NCBI GenBank assembly: GCA_031257915.1
Contig: JAIRNR010000094.1
Location: forward strand, 1 to 64,000
Origin: Bacteroidales bacterium
Lineage (GTDB): Bacteria; Bacteroidota; Bacteroidia; Bacteroidales; P3
Direction of reading: 5' to 3'
DNA length: 64,000 nucleotides
Shown here piece by piece: positions 16,318 through 25,151 of the stretch. Both the position numbers and the translations under genes were made by a program. The notes under the pieces are model-generated. The model saw only the letters and a list, made by a program, of their open reading frames with translations, had not been told where the DNA came from and made no database searches. Position 1 is the first letter of the stretch. Each line of letters opens with the position of its first letter.

Positions 16318-16911
16318 ATGTTTAATGTTTCTAATTTTATTTTTGATTTTAATGAATTTGCGAACGTATTTATCATATTGTTTTCAATTATTGATATTAC
16401 AGGTGCTGTTCCCATTATCATAGATATAAACAAGCGCAAAGGCAGGATAAATGCTCTTAATGTATCGCTTCTGTCGCTCGTTATAATGGTGGTGTTTCTT
16501 TTTGTCGGGCAGGTTATCCTTGATTTATTTAATGTTAATAACAATGCGTTCGCTGTTGCAGGCGCACTTATCCTTTTTGTGCTTGCGGTAGAAATGATTT
16601 TAGATATAGAAATTTTTAAGTATAATGCTCAGGAAAGTTCAAACGGTTTTATTCCGATAGTGTTTCCTCTTGTAGCCGGTGCAGGTGTTTTGACAACGCT
16701 TTTGTCGCTGCGTGCGGAATACCGTTTATTAAACATATTACTTGCTGTGGTGGCAAATTTGGTTGTAGTATTTGTTGTGATACGCTATGTAGGCGTGCTG
16801 TCAAAATTTCTTGGCGGCAATACCGTATATATTTTAAGAAAATTTTTCGGTGTAATCCTTGTTGCCGTAGCGGTGAGGATGTTAGTTTTCAATTTATCAA
16901 AATTATTATAA
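16318..16911 (+). CDS. MarC family integral membrane protein
   Basis: Inner-membrane protein of 197 residues with about six hydrophobic segments. MarC/YhgN hallmarks are FSIIDITGAVPIIIDINKRK near the N-terminus and FIPIVFPLVAGAGVLTTLLS in the middle. The family was named for the marRAB neighbourhood, but its members have no demonstrated drug-efflux role and their substrate is unknown. The ATG directly abuts the TAG of the TPR gene, indicating cotranscription. Confidence 0.88.
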   Translation: MFNVSNFIFDFNEFANVFIILFSIIDITGAVPIIIDINKRKGRINALNVSLLSLVIMVVFLFVGQVILDLFNVNNNAFAVAGALILFVLAVEMILDIEIFKYNAQESSNGFIPIVFPLVAGAGVLTTLLSLRAEYRLLNILLAVVANLVVVFVVIRYVGVLSKFLGGNTVYILRKFFGVILVAVAVRMLVFNLSKLL

Positions 16912-16923
16912 CAACATAAAATT

Positions 16924-17490
16924 ATGGCATCTACAGCAGATATTAAAAATGGGCTTTGTATTGATTTTAAAAATGATCTTTGGCAGGTTGTAGAATTTCA
17001 ACATGTGAAGCCGGGTAAAGGTGCGGCATTTGTGCGTACGAAATTAAAAAATTTAAAAACGGGTAAAGTTCTTGAAAATACTTTTCCCTCAGGCGCTAAA
17101 ATTGATACCGCACGTGTGGAACGCCGTCCCTATCAATTTTTGTATCAAGACGATACAGGGTATAATTTCATGCATACAGAAACATTTGAACAGATGGCTA
17201 TTCCTGAATTTATGATAACAAATCCGCAGTTTCTGAAAGAGGGAACAGTTGCGGAAATTCTTATCCATGCCGAAACAGAAACGCCTCTTGTTGTTGAATT
17301 GCCTGTGTATATGGATTTTATCATCACATACACTGAGCCGGGTATTAAAGGTGATACTGCAACGAATGCAATGAAAGATGCAAAGATTGATACAGGTGCA
17401 ACCGTTCGTGTTCCGCTTTTTATAAATGAAGGTGAAAAAGTACGTATAGATACTCGTTCAGGCGAGTACTCTAATCGTGTTAATGATTAA
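16924..17490 (+). CDS. efp: Elongation factor P
   Basis: Translation factor that relieves ribosome stalling at polyproline. The 188 residues form the three-domain EF-P fold. The tip loop VKPGKGAAFVRTKLKN places a lysine at the position that is modified in many bacteria (near residue 33). The C-terminal region has KIDTGATVRVPLFINEGEKV and the EF-P signature. No epmA/epmB or other modification gene lies in the window. It is 12 bases after marC and 2 bases before the LpxD-like gene, an efp-acyltransferase pairing seen in other Bacteroidetes. Confidence 0.96.
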   Translation: MASTADIKNGLCIDFKNDLWQVVEFQHVKPGKGAAFVRTKLKNLKTGKVLENTFPSGAKIDTARVERRPYQFLYQDDTGYNFMHTETFEQMAIPEFMITNPQFLKEGTVAEILIHAETETPLVVELPVYMDFIITYTEPGIKGDTATNAMKDAKIDTGATVRVPLFINEGEKVRIDTRSGEYSNRVND

Positions 17491-17492
17491 AT

Positions 17493-18500
17493 ATGAAGTT
17501 TGAAAAACCGATTTCTCTGAAGGATATAGTTACTATTCTGGGCGATGTTAAAATGCACGGAAATATTAATTTGGAATTATGTGGAATGAATGAAGTCCAT
17601 GTGGTAGAGAACAACGAAATTACGTTTGTTGATTTGGCGAAATACTACGACAAGGCACTGAATTCAAAGGCGTCTGTTATTATTATTGACAGGGAAGATG
17701 TAGAAATTCCCTCCGGTAAAGCGATTCTTGTTTCAAAAGATCCTTTTGCCGATTTCAATAAATTAACTCTGCATTTTCGTCCGTTTATATCATATAAGCA
17801 GGGACTCGAAAAGACTGCCGCTAATGAAGATTTTCAATCGCGGTTTCCGAATACGGTTATTGCACCTACTGCGGAAATAGGTAAGGGTACTGTTATCCAG
17901 CCGAATGTATTTGTAGGTAATTTTGTCAAGATAGGAGAGAACTGCATTATTCACGCAAATACCACAATCAACGATTATTCCATTTTGGGCGATAATGTAA
18001 TTATTCAGTCTAATGTTTCTATCGGTAGCGACGCTTGCTATTTCCAGCGAAAAAATCCTGAAGGGCAATTCAGAAAGTTTGAATCGTCCGGTCGTACAAT
18101 TATTGAAAACGATGTGGAAATAGGTGCGTTATGTGCAATTGACAGAGGGGTTTCGGCAGATACCGTTGTGGGGCAGGGAACAAAGATGGACAATTTTGTT
18201 CAGATAGGGCACGACACCAGAATAGGAAAGCATTGTCTTATTGGCTCGCACTGCGCTATAGCAGGTGTTACCGTTATAGAGGATAACGTTATTCTTTGGG
18301 CTAATGTTATGGTGAATAAAGATATTGTTGTGGGTAAAGGTGCGATTGTCTTGGCTACTTCGGGAGTAGATAAGTCAATAGAGGGCGGAAAAACGTATTT
18401 CGGTGCGCCCGCTATTGAAGTAGTCAAAAAATGGAGAGAACTTGTTGCGTTGCGTCAACTTCCCGATATTCTTGAAAAATTTGAAAAAAACAATGTTTAA
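17493..18500 (+). CDS. lpxD: LpxD-like UDP-3-O-acylglucosamine N-acyltransferase
   Basis: Left-handed beta-helix acyltransferase of 335 residues. An N-terminal uridine-binding-like domain (to about 110, with NEITFVDLAKYYDKAL) is followed by hexapeptide repeats from about residue 125. The catalytic-type segment is QIGHDTRIGKHCLIGSHCAI, with His near 235. By family it would N-acylate UDP-3-O-acyl-glucosamine in lipid A synthesis. Bacteroidetes often carry a second LpxD paralogue beside efp, and this copy may be that paralogue; the lpxA/lpxC/fabZ cluster is not here. Its end overlaps the next gene by 8 bases. Confidence 0.85.
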   Translation: MKFEKPISLKDIVTILGDVKMHGNINLELCGMNEVHVVENNEITFVDLAKYYDKALNSKASVIIIDREDVEIPSGKAILVSKDPFADFNKLTLHFRPFISYKQGLEKTAANEDFQSRFPNTVIAPTAEIGKGTVIQPNVFVGNFVKIGENCIIHANTTINDYSILGDNVIIQSNVSIGSDACYFQRKNPEGQFRKFESSGRTIIENDVEIGALCAIDRGVSADTVVGQGTKMDNFVQIGHDTRIGKHCLIGSHCAIAGVTVIEDNVILWANVMVNKDIVVGKGAIVLATSGVDKSIEGGKTYFGAPAIEVVKKWRELVALRQLPDILEKFEKNNV

Positions 18501-19797
18501 CCGCATAGTTTTATTTTCCTGTTTTCTGTTTGTTTATGGTTCCTCTATATCTCAGACTGTTATCAGCGGGACGGCAAAAGGTGCGGAAGGCAGAACAGTA
18601 AAAGTATTAACTGTTGCCGATTATATCACGCATAAGCCGCTTTATTTGGCGTGCGATACGATAAGCAAAGACGGAGAATTTTATTTAGACTTTAATATTA
18701 CAAATTCATGTTCCGTTAAATTGGAAATTGACTATTATCAAACGTTTGTATATGCTGTGCCGGGAATGCGTATTTCATTGGATTTTCTTGCGTTCGATTA
18801 TCATCTTGCAGAAAAAGTAAATTGCTTTTGGGAAAGCGAACAGATACCTGATTTGATGTATGCTGTGTCTTACTCCGATTCCTCATTTTTTCTTTTTAAA
18901 AATGATTCCGGTTATTTGACAAAAATGAACCGCTATCGTCTTGCAAAATATGAGGAAGCAACAGGTAAAATGAATCGCAAAGCACTTTTTGAAAATTATA
19001 TAGAAAGTGTTCCGTTTTCTCTAAATAACGACTATTTTGTGGAGTTTGTCGGCGATTTTTTCAATAATTACTTTTCTCGTTTTTCCGGTAAATTTCTGTT
19101 GAATACAACAATAGATAATCTGCTTGACACAATGGGTATAGATCCGTTTTTACGCAATGAAATGTTGCGTGAATATATCTGTATAAAAATGCTTTATCAG
19201 TATGTTTTATCGGTGCCTGCACATGCGCAGGCTGTTGTTATGGCGCGTGTAAAATCACTTTTAAAAGCGTTATCGGATAAGACAAAGTTTAACGAATTGA
19301 GTCGGATAATAGACAATGTGTTGAATGAGTGGAGTAGTGTAAAAAGTTTCAAATCAATGATTTTGAAAGATTTTAACGGACAGAATATCTTATTTGAAAA
19401 TTTGCTGAAAGATTTTGACGCACCATATTTTTATGTCGGATTTATAAGTGCAAATAATATTCTTTGTCCTGATTGTCTTACTGAAACCGATGTATTACTT
19501 CGTATTCCCGAAAAAAATTATAAAGATAGCGTTAAGGTAATTTTGATAAATGTTGATGATGAATTTATGACTTATTATCACGATTATCGTACATTTAGTT
19601 CAAAAAAATCCAAAATACCTTATCTTTATTTTAATCGTCAAATTTCTTTAATGCGCTCTTTGGATGCCGTACATTTTCCGTGCTATTTTCTGTTAGACCG
19701 CACAGGGGTTATATTGCAGAGTGATTTCGCAAAACCGAGTGACGGATTAGAAAGTCGCAGACCATTTTGCCGGCGTCAGCAAGATGGTCAAAATTAG
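18493..19797 (+). CDS. Periplasmic thioredoxin-like protein with CPDC motif
   Basis: Exported 434-residue protein. The start at 18493 gives a signal peptide (MFNRIVLFSCFLFVYGSSIS then Q); a longer frame to 18442 lies inside lpxD and is rejected. The N-terminal part resembles the beta-sandwich DUF4369-type domain that precedes thioredoxin modules in Bacteroidetes (SGTAKGAEGRTVKVLTV). The central part is helical. The C-terminal third is thioredoxin-like, with an LCPDCLTE segment (Cys about 325 and 328) and HFPCYFLLDRTGVILQ. Probably a TlpA-type envelope thiol oxidoreductase; the CPDC pair is unusual compared with CPPC. It overlaps lpxD and is convergent with the activase gene. Confidence 0.7.
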   Translation: MFNRIVLFSCFLFVYGSSISQTVISGTAKGAEGRTVKVLTVADYITHKPLYLACDTISKDGEFYLDFNITNSCSVKLEIDYYQTFVYAVPGMRISLDFLAFDYHLAEKVNCFWESEQIPDLMYAVSYSDSSFFLFKNDSGYLTKMNRYRLAKYEEATGKMNRKALFENYIESVPFSLNNDYFVEFVGDFFNNYFSRFSGKFLLNTTIDNLLDTMGIDPFLRNEMLREYICIKMLYQYVLSVPAHAQAVVMARVKSLLKALSDKTKFNELSRIIDNVLNEWSSVKSFKSMILKDFNGQNILFENLLKDFDAPYFYVGFISANNILCPDCLTETDVLLRIPEKNYKDSVKVILINVDDEFMTYYHDYRTFSSKKSKIPYLYFNRQISLMRSLDAVHFPCYFLLDRTGVILQSDFAKPSDGLESRRPFCRRQQDGQN

Positions 19798-19824
19798 TTA
19801 CGATACTGCAAATGATAGAATTAT

Positions 19825-22800
19825 TTACGCTATCAAAAACTCCAGACGGTTATGCAAATTAACTTTCGCCGTTCCGCCGTCAATATCAAGAAACAGCATA
19901 TTCATTTGCGGGTAGAATTTTTTCAGCCGCTTCTCAATACCTTTAGCAATAACATGGTTGGCAATACATCCGAAAGGCTGGACACACACCACCTTGTTAA
20001 TACCTCTGTGAGCGTAGCAGGCAACTTCAGCCGCAATATTCCACCCCTCGCCGAACTGATTTGAGAGGTCTAAAATATCGGAAGCATACTCAGCCTTTTC
20101 AAAAATAGATTCGGACGGTTCATAGTACCTGAAATGCCGGACAATACGCTGTACATCTTTGTCACATTTGTTCATATACTTTATAGCCAGCGAGTTGAAA
20201 AAGCGAATAAATCTGTTTTTTTGCTCTACACCATTATCGGCATTTACTCGTGAATTAACGAAATACTGCATAAAAAAATCATAAATCGGAGGCGTTACAA
20301 CTTCCAGCCCCTTCTCCCGCAGCCATTCCGCAATATGTGCCTGACCGTAACTGTTATACTTTACATAAATTTCACCAATCAAACCTATTTTGCAAAAAGA
20401 TTTATTCTCTACATCAATATTGTTAAAATCAGCGACAGCCTGTTTCAAAAGTTGAAGTAACGTTTTATGGCTGTTGCGTTTTACAGCACTGATACCAAGA
20501 TCTATATAATGATTGAACAGTGATTGCGTTTCACCTCTTTTCAGTTCTTTCACAATTGTCGAACTGTACATTTGTTGCAGCATGTCGGCATACAACAGAG
20601 TATAAATAATTATATTAAGATATTTAACTAACGGAAAATTAAATGCTTTCTGCTCGTTTTGATAGACTTTTCCGGTTGTAACCGCCAAAACAGGAACATT
20701 GTCAAAACCGGCATTTTTCAATCCTGATTTGATTTGTGCCAAATAATTGCTCGCTCTGCACTGTCCGCCGGTTTGCGTAATTGCCGCGACACAGTTTTCC
20801 GTGTCGTATTTTCCCGATTGCAGAGCATTTATAATATCGCCCAAAATCAAGGTAGAAGGATAGCAGACTTCGTTATTTCCATACTTCAAACCTGTTTCAA
20901 CAGAGGCTTTGCCCGGCTTGGGAAGATTAAACACTTTGTAGCCGCCAAGTTCGCCGACAGCGGGAATAAAAGGCGATAAAAAATCGCTAAACCATGGAAC
21001 AAGTATTATCTTTTCCCGATCTTCTTTGCCGTAAATTGTCGGATAACTCCTGTATTTATTGTTTACGGCAGGTGGTGCCGCGTTACGAAGCGATTCTATC
21101 ATCGACCGTAACCTCAATCTGATGGCACTGGGACTTGCAATTTCGTCAATACGTAAAACAATATGATTTTTGCCGGCTTGTTTAAGTATTTGCCCTGTTT
21201 CATCCATAAAAAACGAATCGGGACCGCAACCAAAAGAGTTAAGCTGTACGAGTTGTACATTTTGAGGGAGTTTTGCTACTTCCATTGCTGCTTGTACGGT
21301 GCGGTTGGGATATGCCCACTGCGAAACAATATTCAGTCGGTCGAACTCATCGTTTTTTCCCTGCAAAAATACATCATCGGTTAGAACATTTACACCGAGG
21401 TCGGATAGAATCTGTCCTGTTTTTTGCTGTACGAGAGGGTCGGCATGGTAAGGGCGTCCGGTAACAATAAATACAGGCTCGTTGTTGGCAACAAAACTGT
21501 CGAGCAAACGTTTTTGTGTTTCATACATTTGTTCTTTTACCCTTTTATGTTCGGCTATAGCCGCTTTAAAAGCCCGGTTAAACTGTTTTTCCGAAACACC
21601 GAGTGTTGACATATATTTCAAGCAGCCTTTTTTAAGTGCCTTTTCGTTATGAAACGTAATAACCGGCTTGTCAAATGGAATGTTATAGTTTTCCGCCGGC
21701 TCAATAGCACTTCGGATAACGTCCGGATAGCCGCTTACTACAGGGCAGTTATAAGAATTGCAGGAACTTTCCGACTCCTTTTTTTCTTTCACCACGACAG
21801 GATAAAAAATGCGGCTGACGCCCGCTTCAAGCAGCGACAACACATGTCCCTGTACAAGTTTTGCTGGAAAGCACAAATTATCCGACATTACATAGCCCGC
21901 GCCTTTTCCATACAGAGCAAAAGTTGATTCGGGCGAAAGCACCGGCTCAAATCCGCACTGCTCAAACAGAGTTTTCCAGAACGGATAGTTTTCGTACATA
22001 TTCAACACGCGGGGAATACCCATCTTCTTCCCTCGTCCGGCGGTGCGCATGCCGAAAAGTACTTCGTTCTTCAGTTCAAAAGCGTTAAAACCTTTTTTCG
22101 GCGCGGTACTCTTATCGTAAAACACTTTTTCACACTTATTTCCTGCATAGCATATATTTCCGTTCGCAAATTTGAAACACAGAACCGCACATTTGTTACT
22201 GCAACCTTTGCAATTTAATTCCCTTGTCTCAATGTTTTGCAAATCCGTCAGCGGCGTTATGCCAATTGCAGCCGCTTTGCCGCTCGCCGTCTTTTTCGCA
22301 TACAAGGCTGCTCCGGGCGCATCAATTGCAGCCGCTTTGCCGCTTACCATCTCTTTCGCATACGGAGTTGTTCCGGGCGCACCAATTGCAGCCGCTTTGT
22401 CGCTTACCATCTCTTTCGCATACAAGGCTGCTCCGAGCGCACCCATCAGTTCGGGATGGTCGGTACTGCTTACCAACTTACCGGAGAGCAATTCCAACGC
22501 CCTGTACACTGCGTCATTGCGGAAAGTTCCGCCCTGAGCGACAATATTATCGCCGAGACAGTTCAGATTATTTATTTTCAGTACTTTAAACAGGCAGTTT
22601 TTAATCACCGAACAGGCTAATCCTGCCGCAATATCACTTAAAGAAGCATTCTCGCGCAGAGACTGTTTTACTTTTGAGTTCATAAAAACGGTGCAGCGTG
22701 TTCCCAAATCGGCAGGACAGTCAGCCAAACAGGCAACCTCCGAAAATTCGGACATGGACAAATTCACAGTTGCTGCAAAATTCTGTAAAAACGAGCCGCA

Positions 22801-24147
22801 GCCCGACGAACACGCTTCATTGAGTTCAATACGTGAAATAGCACCATTATCAATAAAGATAGATTTCATATCCTGCCCGCCTATATCAAGCACAAAAGAT
22901 ACATTCGGGTCAACATATTTTGCGCCTGTAAAATGCGCTGCCGTTTCTACAATTCCGTAATCAAGATTAAAAGCCGATTTTATCAAATCTTCGCCGTAGC
23001 CGGTGGAGCATGAAGTGATTATATTGATTTCAACGTTCTTTTCCTTTGCCGAATCGTAAAACTTCTGTAACCCTTCTACCGTCTTTTTCAGCGGGTTTCC
23101 CTGATTTGTCGTGTAGTAATTGAATACGACACGCTCATTTTCGTCAATAATCAGAATTTTCGTAGTCGTTGAGCCGCTATCTATACCGAGAAAGCAATTA
23201 AGCGTTTCATTTTCCTGCAATTCGCGGCTTTTTAATGTTTTAATTTTCCTGTTTTGTTTCCATTCCCGATATTCGGCAGTGTTTTTAAAAAGAGCAGGTA
23301 ACGTATCTTTTCCGGTATTTTCCTTTGTGTCTATCTTTCGGATTAGTTCCTGTATATCAACTTGATTATCGGAATTTAGCAAAGCGCAACCCCATGCAGG
23401 AAAATACTCGCTGTTTTCAGGCACAAGCAACTGGGTACTTTCAAGTTTGAGAATATTTTGAAATGCCTTGCGGACAGTAGGGAGATAAGTGAGCGGTCCG
23501 CCGATACAAACAACAGGCGGGCAAATAGTGTGACCTCTTGACAAAGTGGTAATACTCTGTAATGCTACAGCGTGAAGTATAGACAGGGCAATATCGGAAG
23601 TTTTGGCTTTTCTTGAAATCAGATTTTGTACATCTGTTTTGGCAAACACGCCGCAACGTGAAGCGACAGGATAAATTCTTTCACCCTGTAAAGCAAGTTT
23701 GCCAAGTTCATCAACGGTGATATTCATCAAATCGGCCATTTGATCTATAAACGCACCTGTTCCGCCTGCACAACTGCCGTTCATACGAATATCAGGCTGT
23801 TTATCGTTCTCCAAAAACACCATTTTGGCATCTTCACCACCCAGGTCAACAAGCGTTTTTGCCTGCGGATACAGTCTTTTCATCACCTCAACGGAAGCCA
23901 CAACTTCTTGAATAAAAGGGACTCCCGCACGCTCCGCAATACCTATACCCGCCGAACCTGTAAGTGTAACGCTGAAATTCGTATCGGGGAAGCGGCGGCT
24001 TATTTCCCGCAATTCCTCAGTAAACACTAAACGAATATTTGCCTGATGACGTCGATATGACTTATATACGATTTGGTCGGACGTATCCATGACTATAAAT
24101 TTAATCGTCGTAGATCCTGCATCTATACCTGTTTTCATTCGTTTCAT
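19825..24147 (-). CDS. Giant 2-hydroxyacyl-CoA dehydratase activase-like protein (double BcrAD ATPase + DUF2229)
   Basis: Cytoplasmic protein of 1,440 residues. Domain order: BadF/BcrA-type ATPase 1 (about 5-255, TGIDAGSTTIKFIVMD), ATPase 2 (about 315-580, LGIDSGSTTTKILIID), a three-copy 20-residue repeat (about 570-630), a Cys-rich DUF2229 start (CKGCSNKC), then a long region related to the dehydratase component family to the C-terminus. Both ATPase units keep the cysteine pair that holds the [4Fe-4S] cluster in HgdC (NGSCAGGTG with SRCGVFA; NEACSSGCG with TRCTVF). The family uses ATP to drive low-potential electron transfer. No HgdA/HgdB dehydratase is adjacent, so the substrate is unknown. 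A second ATG at 24138 is also possible. TetR operator-like palindromes lie just upstream. Confidence 0.88.
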   Translation of the reverse strand: MKRMKTGIDAGSTTIKFIVMDTSDQIVYKSYRRHQANIRLVFTEELREISRRFPDTNFSVTLTGSAGIGIAERAGVPFIQEVVASVEVMKRLYPQAKTLVDLGGEDAKMVFLENDKQPDIRMNGSCAGGTGAFIDQMADLMNITVDELGKLALQGERIYPVASRCGVFAKTDVQNLISRKAKTSDIALSILHAVALQSITTLSRGHTICPPVVCIGGPLTYLPTVRKAFQNILKLESTQLLVPENSEYFPAWGCALLNSDNQVDIQELIRKIDTKENTGKDTLPALFKNTAEYREWKQNRKIKTLKSRELQENETLNCFLGIDSGSTTTKILIIDENERVVFNYYTTNQGNPLKKTVEGLQKFYDSAKEKNVEINIITSCSTGYGEDLIKSAFNLDYGIVETAAHFTGAKYVDPNVSFVLDIGGQDMKSIFIDNGAISRIELNEACSSGCGSFLQNFAATVNLSMSEFSEVACLADCPADLGTRCTVFMNSKVKQSLRENASLSDIAAGLACSVIKNCLFKVLKINNLNCLGDNIVAQGGTFRNDAVYRALELLSGKLVSSTDHPELMGALGAALYAKEMVSDKAAAIGAPGTTPYAKEMVSGKAAAIDAPGAALYAKKTASGKAAAIGITPLTDLQNIETRELNCKGCSNKCAVLCFKFANGNICYAGNKCEKVFYDKSTAPKKGFNAFELKNEVLFGMRTAGRGKKMGIPRVLNMYENYPFWKTLFEQCGFEPVLSPESTFALYGKGAGYVMSDNLCFPAKLVQGHVLSLLEAGVSRIFYPVVVKEKKESESSCNSYNCPVVSGYPDVIRSAIEPAENYNIPFDKPVITFHNEKALKKGCLKYMSTLGVSEKQFNRAFKAAIAEHKRVKEQMYETQKRLLDSFVANNEPVFIVTGRPYHADPLVQQKTGQILSDLGVNVLTDDVFLQGKNDEFDRLNIVSQWAYPNRTVQAAMEVAKLPQNVQLVQLNSFGCGPDSFFMDETGQILKQAGKNHIVLRIDEIASPSAIRLRLRSMIESLRNAAPPAVNNKYRSYPTIYGKEDREKIILVPWFSDFLSPFIPAVGELGGYKVFNLPKPGKASVETGLKYGNNEVCYPSTLILGDIINALQSGKYDTENCVAAITQTGGQCRASNYLAQIKSGLKNAGFDNVPVLAVTTGKVYQNEQKAFNFPLVKYLNIIIYTLLYADMLQQMYSSTIVKELKRGETQSLFNHYIDLGISAVKRNSHKTLLQLLKQAVADFNNIDVENKSFCKIGLIGEIYVKYNSYGQAHIAEWLREKGLEVVTPPIYDFFMQYFVNSRVNADNGVEQKNRFIRFFNSLAIKYMNKCDKDVQRIVRHFRYYEPSESIFEKAEYASDILDLSNQFGEGWNIAAEVACYAHRGINKVVCVQPFGCIANHVIAKGIEKRLKKFYPQMNMLFLDIDGGTAKVNLHNRLEFLIA
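22261..22440 (-). repeat. Three tandem 60-bp repeats inside the activase gene
   Basis: Copies lie at 22261-22320, 22321-22380 and 22381-22440, about 80-88 percent identical by eye. They keep the frame and encode a 20-residue unit with core YAKEMVSGKAAAI. The copy nearest the gene start overlaps the conserved end of ATPase domain 2 (GALGAALYAKE), so the array appears to have grown from that segment. Confidence 0.92.
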
Positions 24148-24192
24148 ACGATTATAAATTTTATATGCTCATTTCATATTTTAATAATTATT

Positions 24193-24216
24193 CTAAATAT
24201 CTGTTTAATTAAACAG
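24193..24216. promoter_or_regulatory. TetR operator candidate upstream of the activase gene
   Basis: A perfect 16-bp palindrome, CTGTTTAATTAAACAG, occupies 24201-24216. Overlapping it, CTAAATATCTGTTTAA at 24193-24208 matches 13 of 16 positions of the palindrome upstream of tetR (24859-24874). The site is between the tetR stop and the activase start, where a repressor could block the activase transcript. Confidence 0.55.
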
Positions 24217-24232
24217 TAAAAAATAAATCTTT

Positions 24233-24853
24233 TTATTTTCTGATAGCTTGAATAATAAAATCAGCTACATATTCCCGATGTTTTTTCATCGCTTTGACGT
24301 ACTGTGATTTTGAAAGGTTTAAAAACTGCGACACAACAGGATAAGCAGCAAAGGGAAAAACCGAAAGAGAAATAATATTAATCACAAAATCATTGACAGG
24401 AACATGACGAATTGTTCCTTTTCTTTCTTCTTCGAGCAACTGTTCAACCAAATAGTAGTAAAGCTGATGTAACTGCTGAAATTGCTTATTGTCTTTCAGC
24501 ATACCGGGATTATGTGAAAGTTCATTCAGCACAAAATTCGGCAAATCGGGGTATTCTATCAATGTGTCATAATAAGAATAAATCCATTCGCGCACAAGGT
24601 CAAAAAAAGGCAAATTTGAATTTTTGATTGAAAAAATTTTTTTCACCAGAATATTAAAAGTTTCCCCAAAAACTGTTTCAAAAAGATTATTTTTAGAACG
24701 AAAATAATAATTAACCATTGCAATATTCGTATTGGAATCGTTTGCAATATCGCGTACGGTAGTTCCTTTCAACCCCCTTTGAATAAACAGTTTACGCGCA
24801 GACAGAACTATTCGCTGCTGAACTTCGGTATAGTCATTTTTATTATTAAACAT
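24233..24853 (-). CDS. TetR/AcrR family regulator
   Basis: DNA-binding repressor-type protein of 206 residues. The start at 24853 (MFNNKNDYTEVQQRI) places the helix-turn-helix normally: TTVRDIANDSNTNIAMVNYY then FRSKNNLFE. A longer frame to 25123 reads through the promoter region and is rejected. The C-terminal ligand-binding region has no recognisable ligand signature. It lies 85 bases upstream of the activase gene on the same strand and is flanked by matching palindromes on both sides, so it probably controls itself and the activase. Confidence 0.88.
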   Translation of the reverse strand: MFNNKNDYTEVQQRIVLSARKLFIQRGLKGTTVRDIANDSNTNIAMVNYYFRSKNNLFETVFGETFNILVKKIFSIKNSNLPFFDLVREWIYSYYDTLIEYPDLPNFVLNELSHNPGMLKDNKQFQQLHQLYYYLVEQLLEEERKGTIRHVPVNDFVINIISLSVFPFAAYPVVSQFLNLSKSQYVKAMKKHREYVADFIIQAIRK

Positions 24854-24858
24854 GTATT

Positions 24859-24874
24859 TTAAACATTTGTTTAA
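24859..24874. promoter_or_regulatory. TetR operator candidate upstream of tetR
   Basis: TTAAACATTTGTTTAA is a 7-bp inverted repeat (TTAAACA/TGTTTAA) with a 2-base centre, six bases upstream of the tetR start codon. Its half-site TGTTTAA recurs in the site at 24193-24216. The position fits autorepression. Confidence 0.55.
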
Positions 24875-24967
24875 TGCAAAGATATGAAAAAAATAAGAAT
24901 TATTATAATGTACCCCGCTTTGCGAAAATAAGCAAAAATGACAAGCAGAAAACAGAAAAATCATTAC

Positions 24968-24998
24968 TTGCGTTTCTTGCAAAGAAATCTTAACTTTG
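24968..24998 (+). promoter_or_regulatory. Promoter upstream of the 39-aa ORF and queA
   Basis: TTG at 24968-24970 and TAACTTTG at 24991-24998 are separated by 20 bases, matching the Bacteroidetes -33/-7 pattern. Transcription would start about 25 bases before the small ORF at 25028. A second TAACTTTG lies at 25125-25132, close to queA, without a clear -33 partner. The rest of the tetR-queA intergenic stretch holds nothing else I could recognise. Confidence 0.6.
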
Positions 24999-25027
24999 CA
25001 CGCTTTTAAATTAAGGCAAAAATCAGT

Positions 25028-25147
25028 ATGAAACGAACATGTCAAAAATTTACCACTCGAATAAATGATTATTATGCGGATTTGGATTCGGCTGTGGGCG
25101 CGACTTTCAATTGTAAGTTCCATATAACTTTGATTAACAAATTATAA
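25028..25147 (+). CDS. Possible small protein (39 aa) in the queA leader
   Basis: An ATG-to-TAA frame begins about 25 bases after a good promoter and ends 4 bases before the queA ATG. The product begins MKRTCQKFTTRINDYYADLD, ends in FHITLINKL, and has two cysteines and no membrane segment. Position suggests a small gene or leader ORF of queA. Against it: two CGA codons, rare in the neighbouring genes, and no family that I recognise. Conservation is untested. Confidence 0.3.
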   Translation: MKRTCQKFTTRINDYYADLDSAVGATFNCKFHITLINKL

Positions 25148-25151
25148 TCAC

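Noticed and set aside
22172-22620. Plus-strand reading frames opposite the activase repeat
   Set aside because: They arise from the three 60-bp repeats. The minus-strand frame is long, conserved in motifs and continuous through the region.
24854-25123. N-terminal extension of the TetR frame to 25123
   Set aside because: It passes through the operator and promoter region and adds a sequence unlike TetR proteins. The start at 24853 gives the normal distance to the helix-turn-helix.
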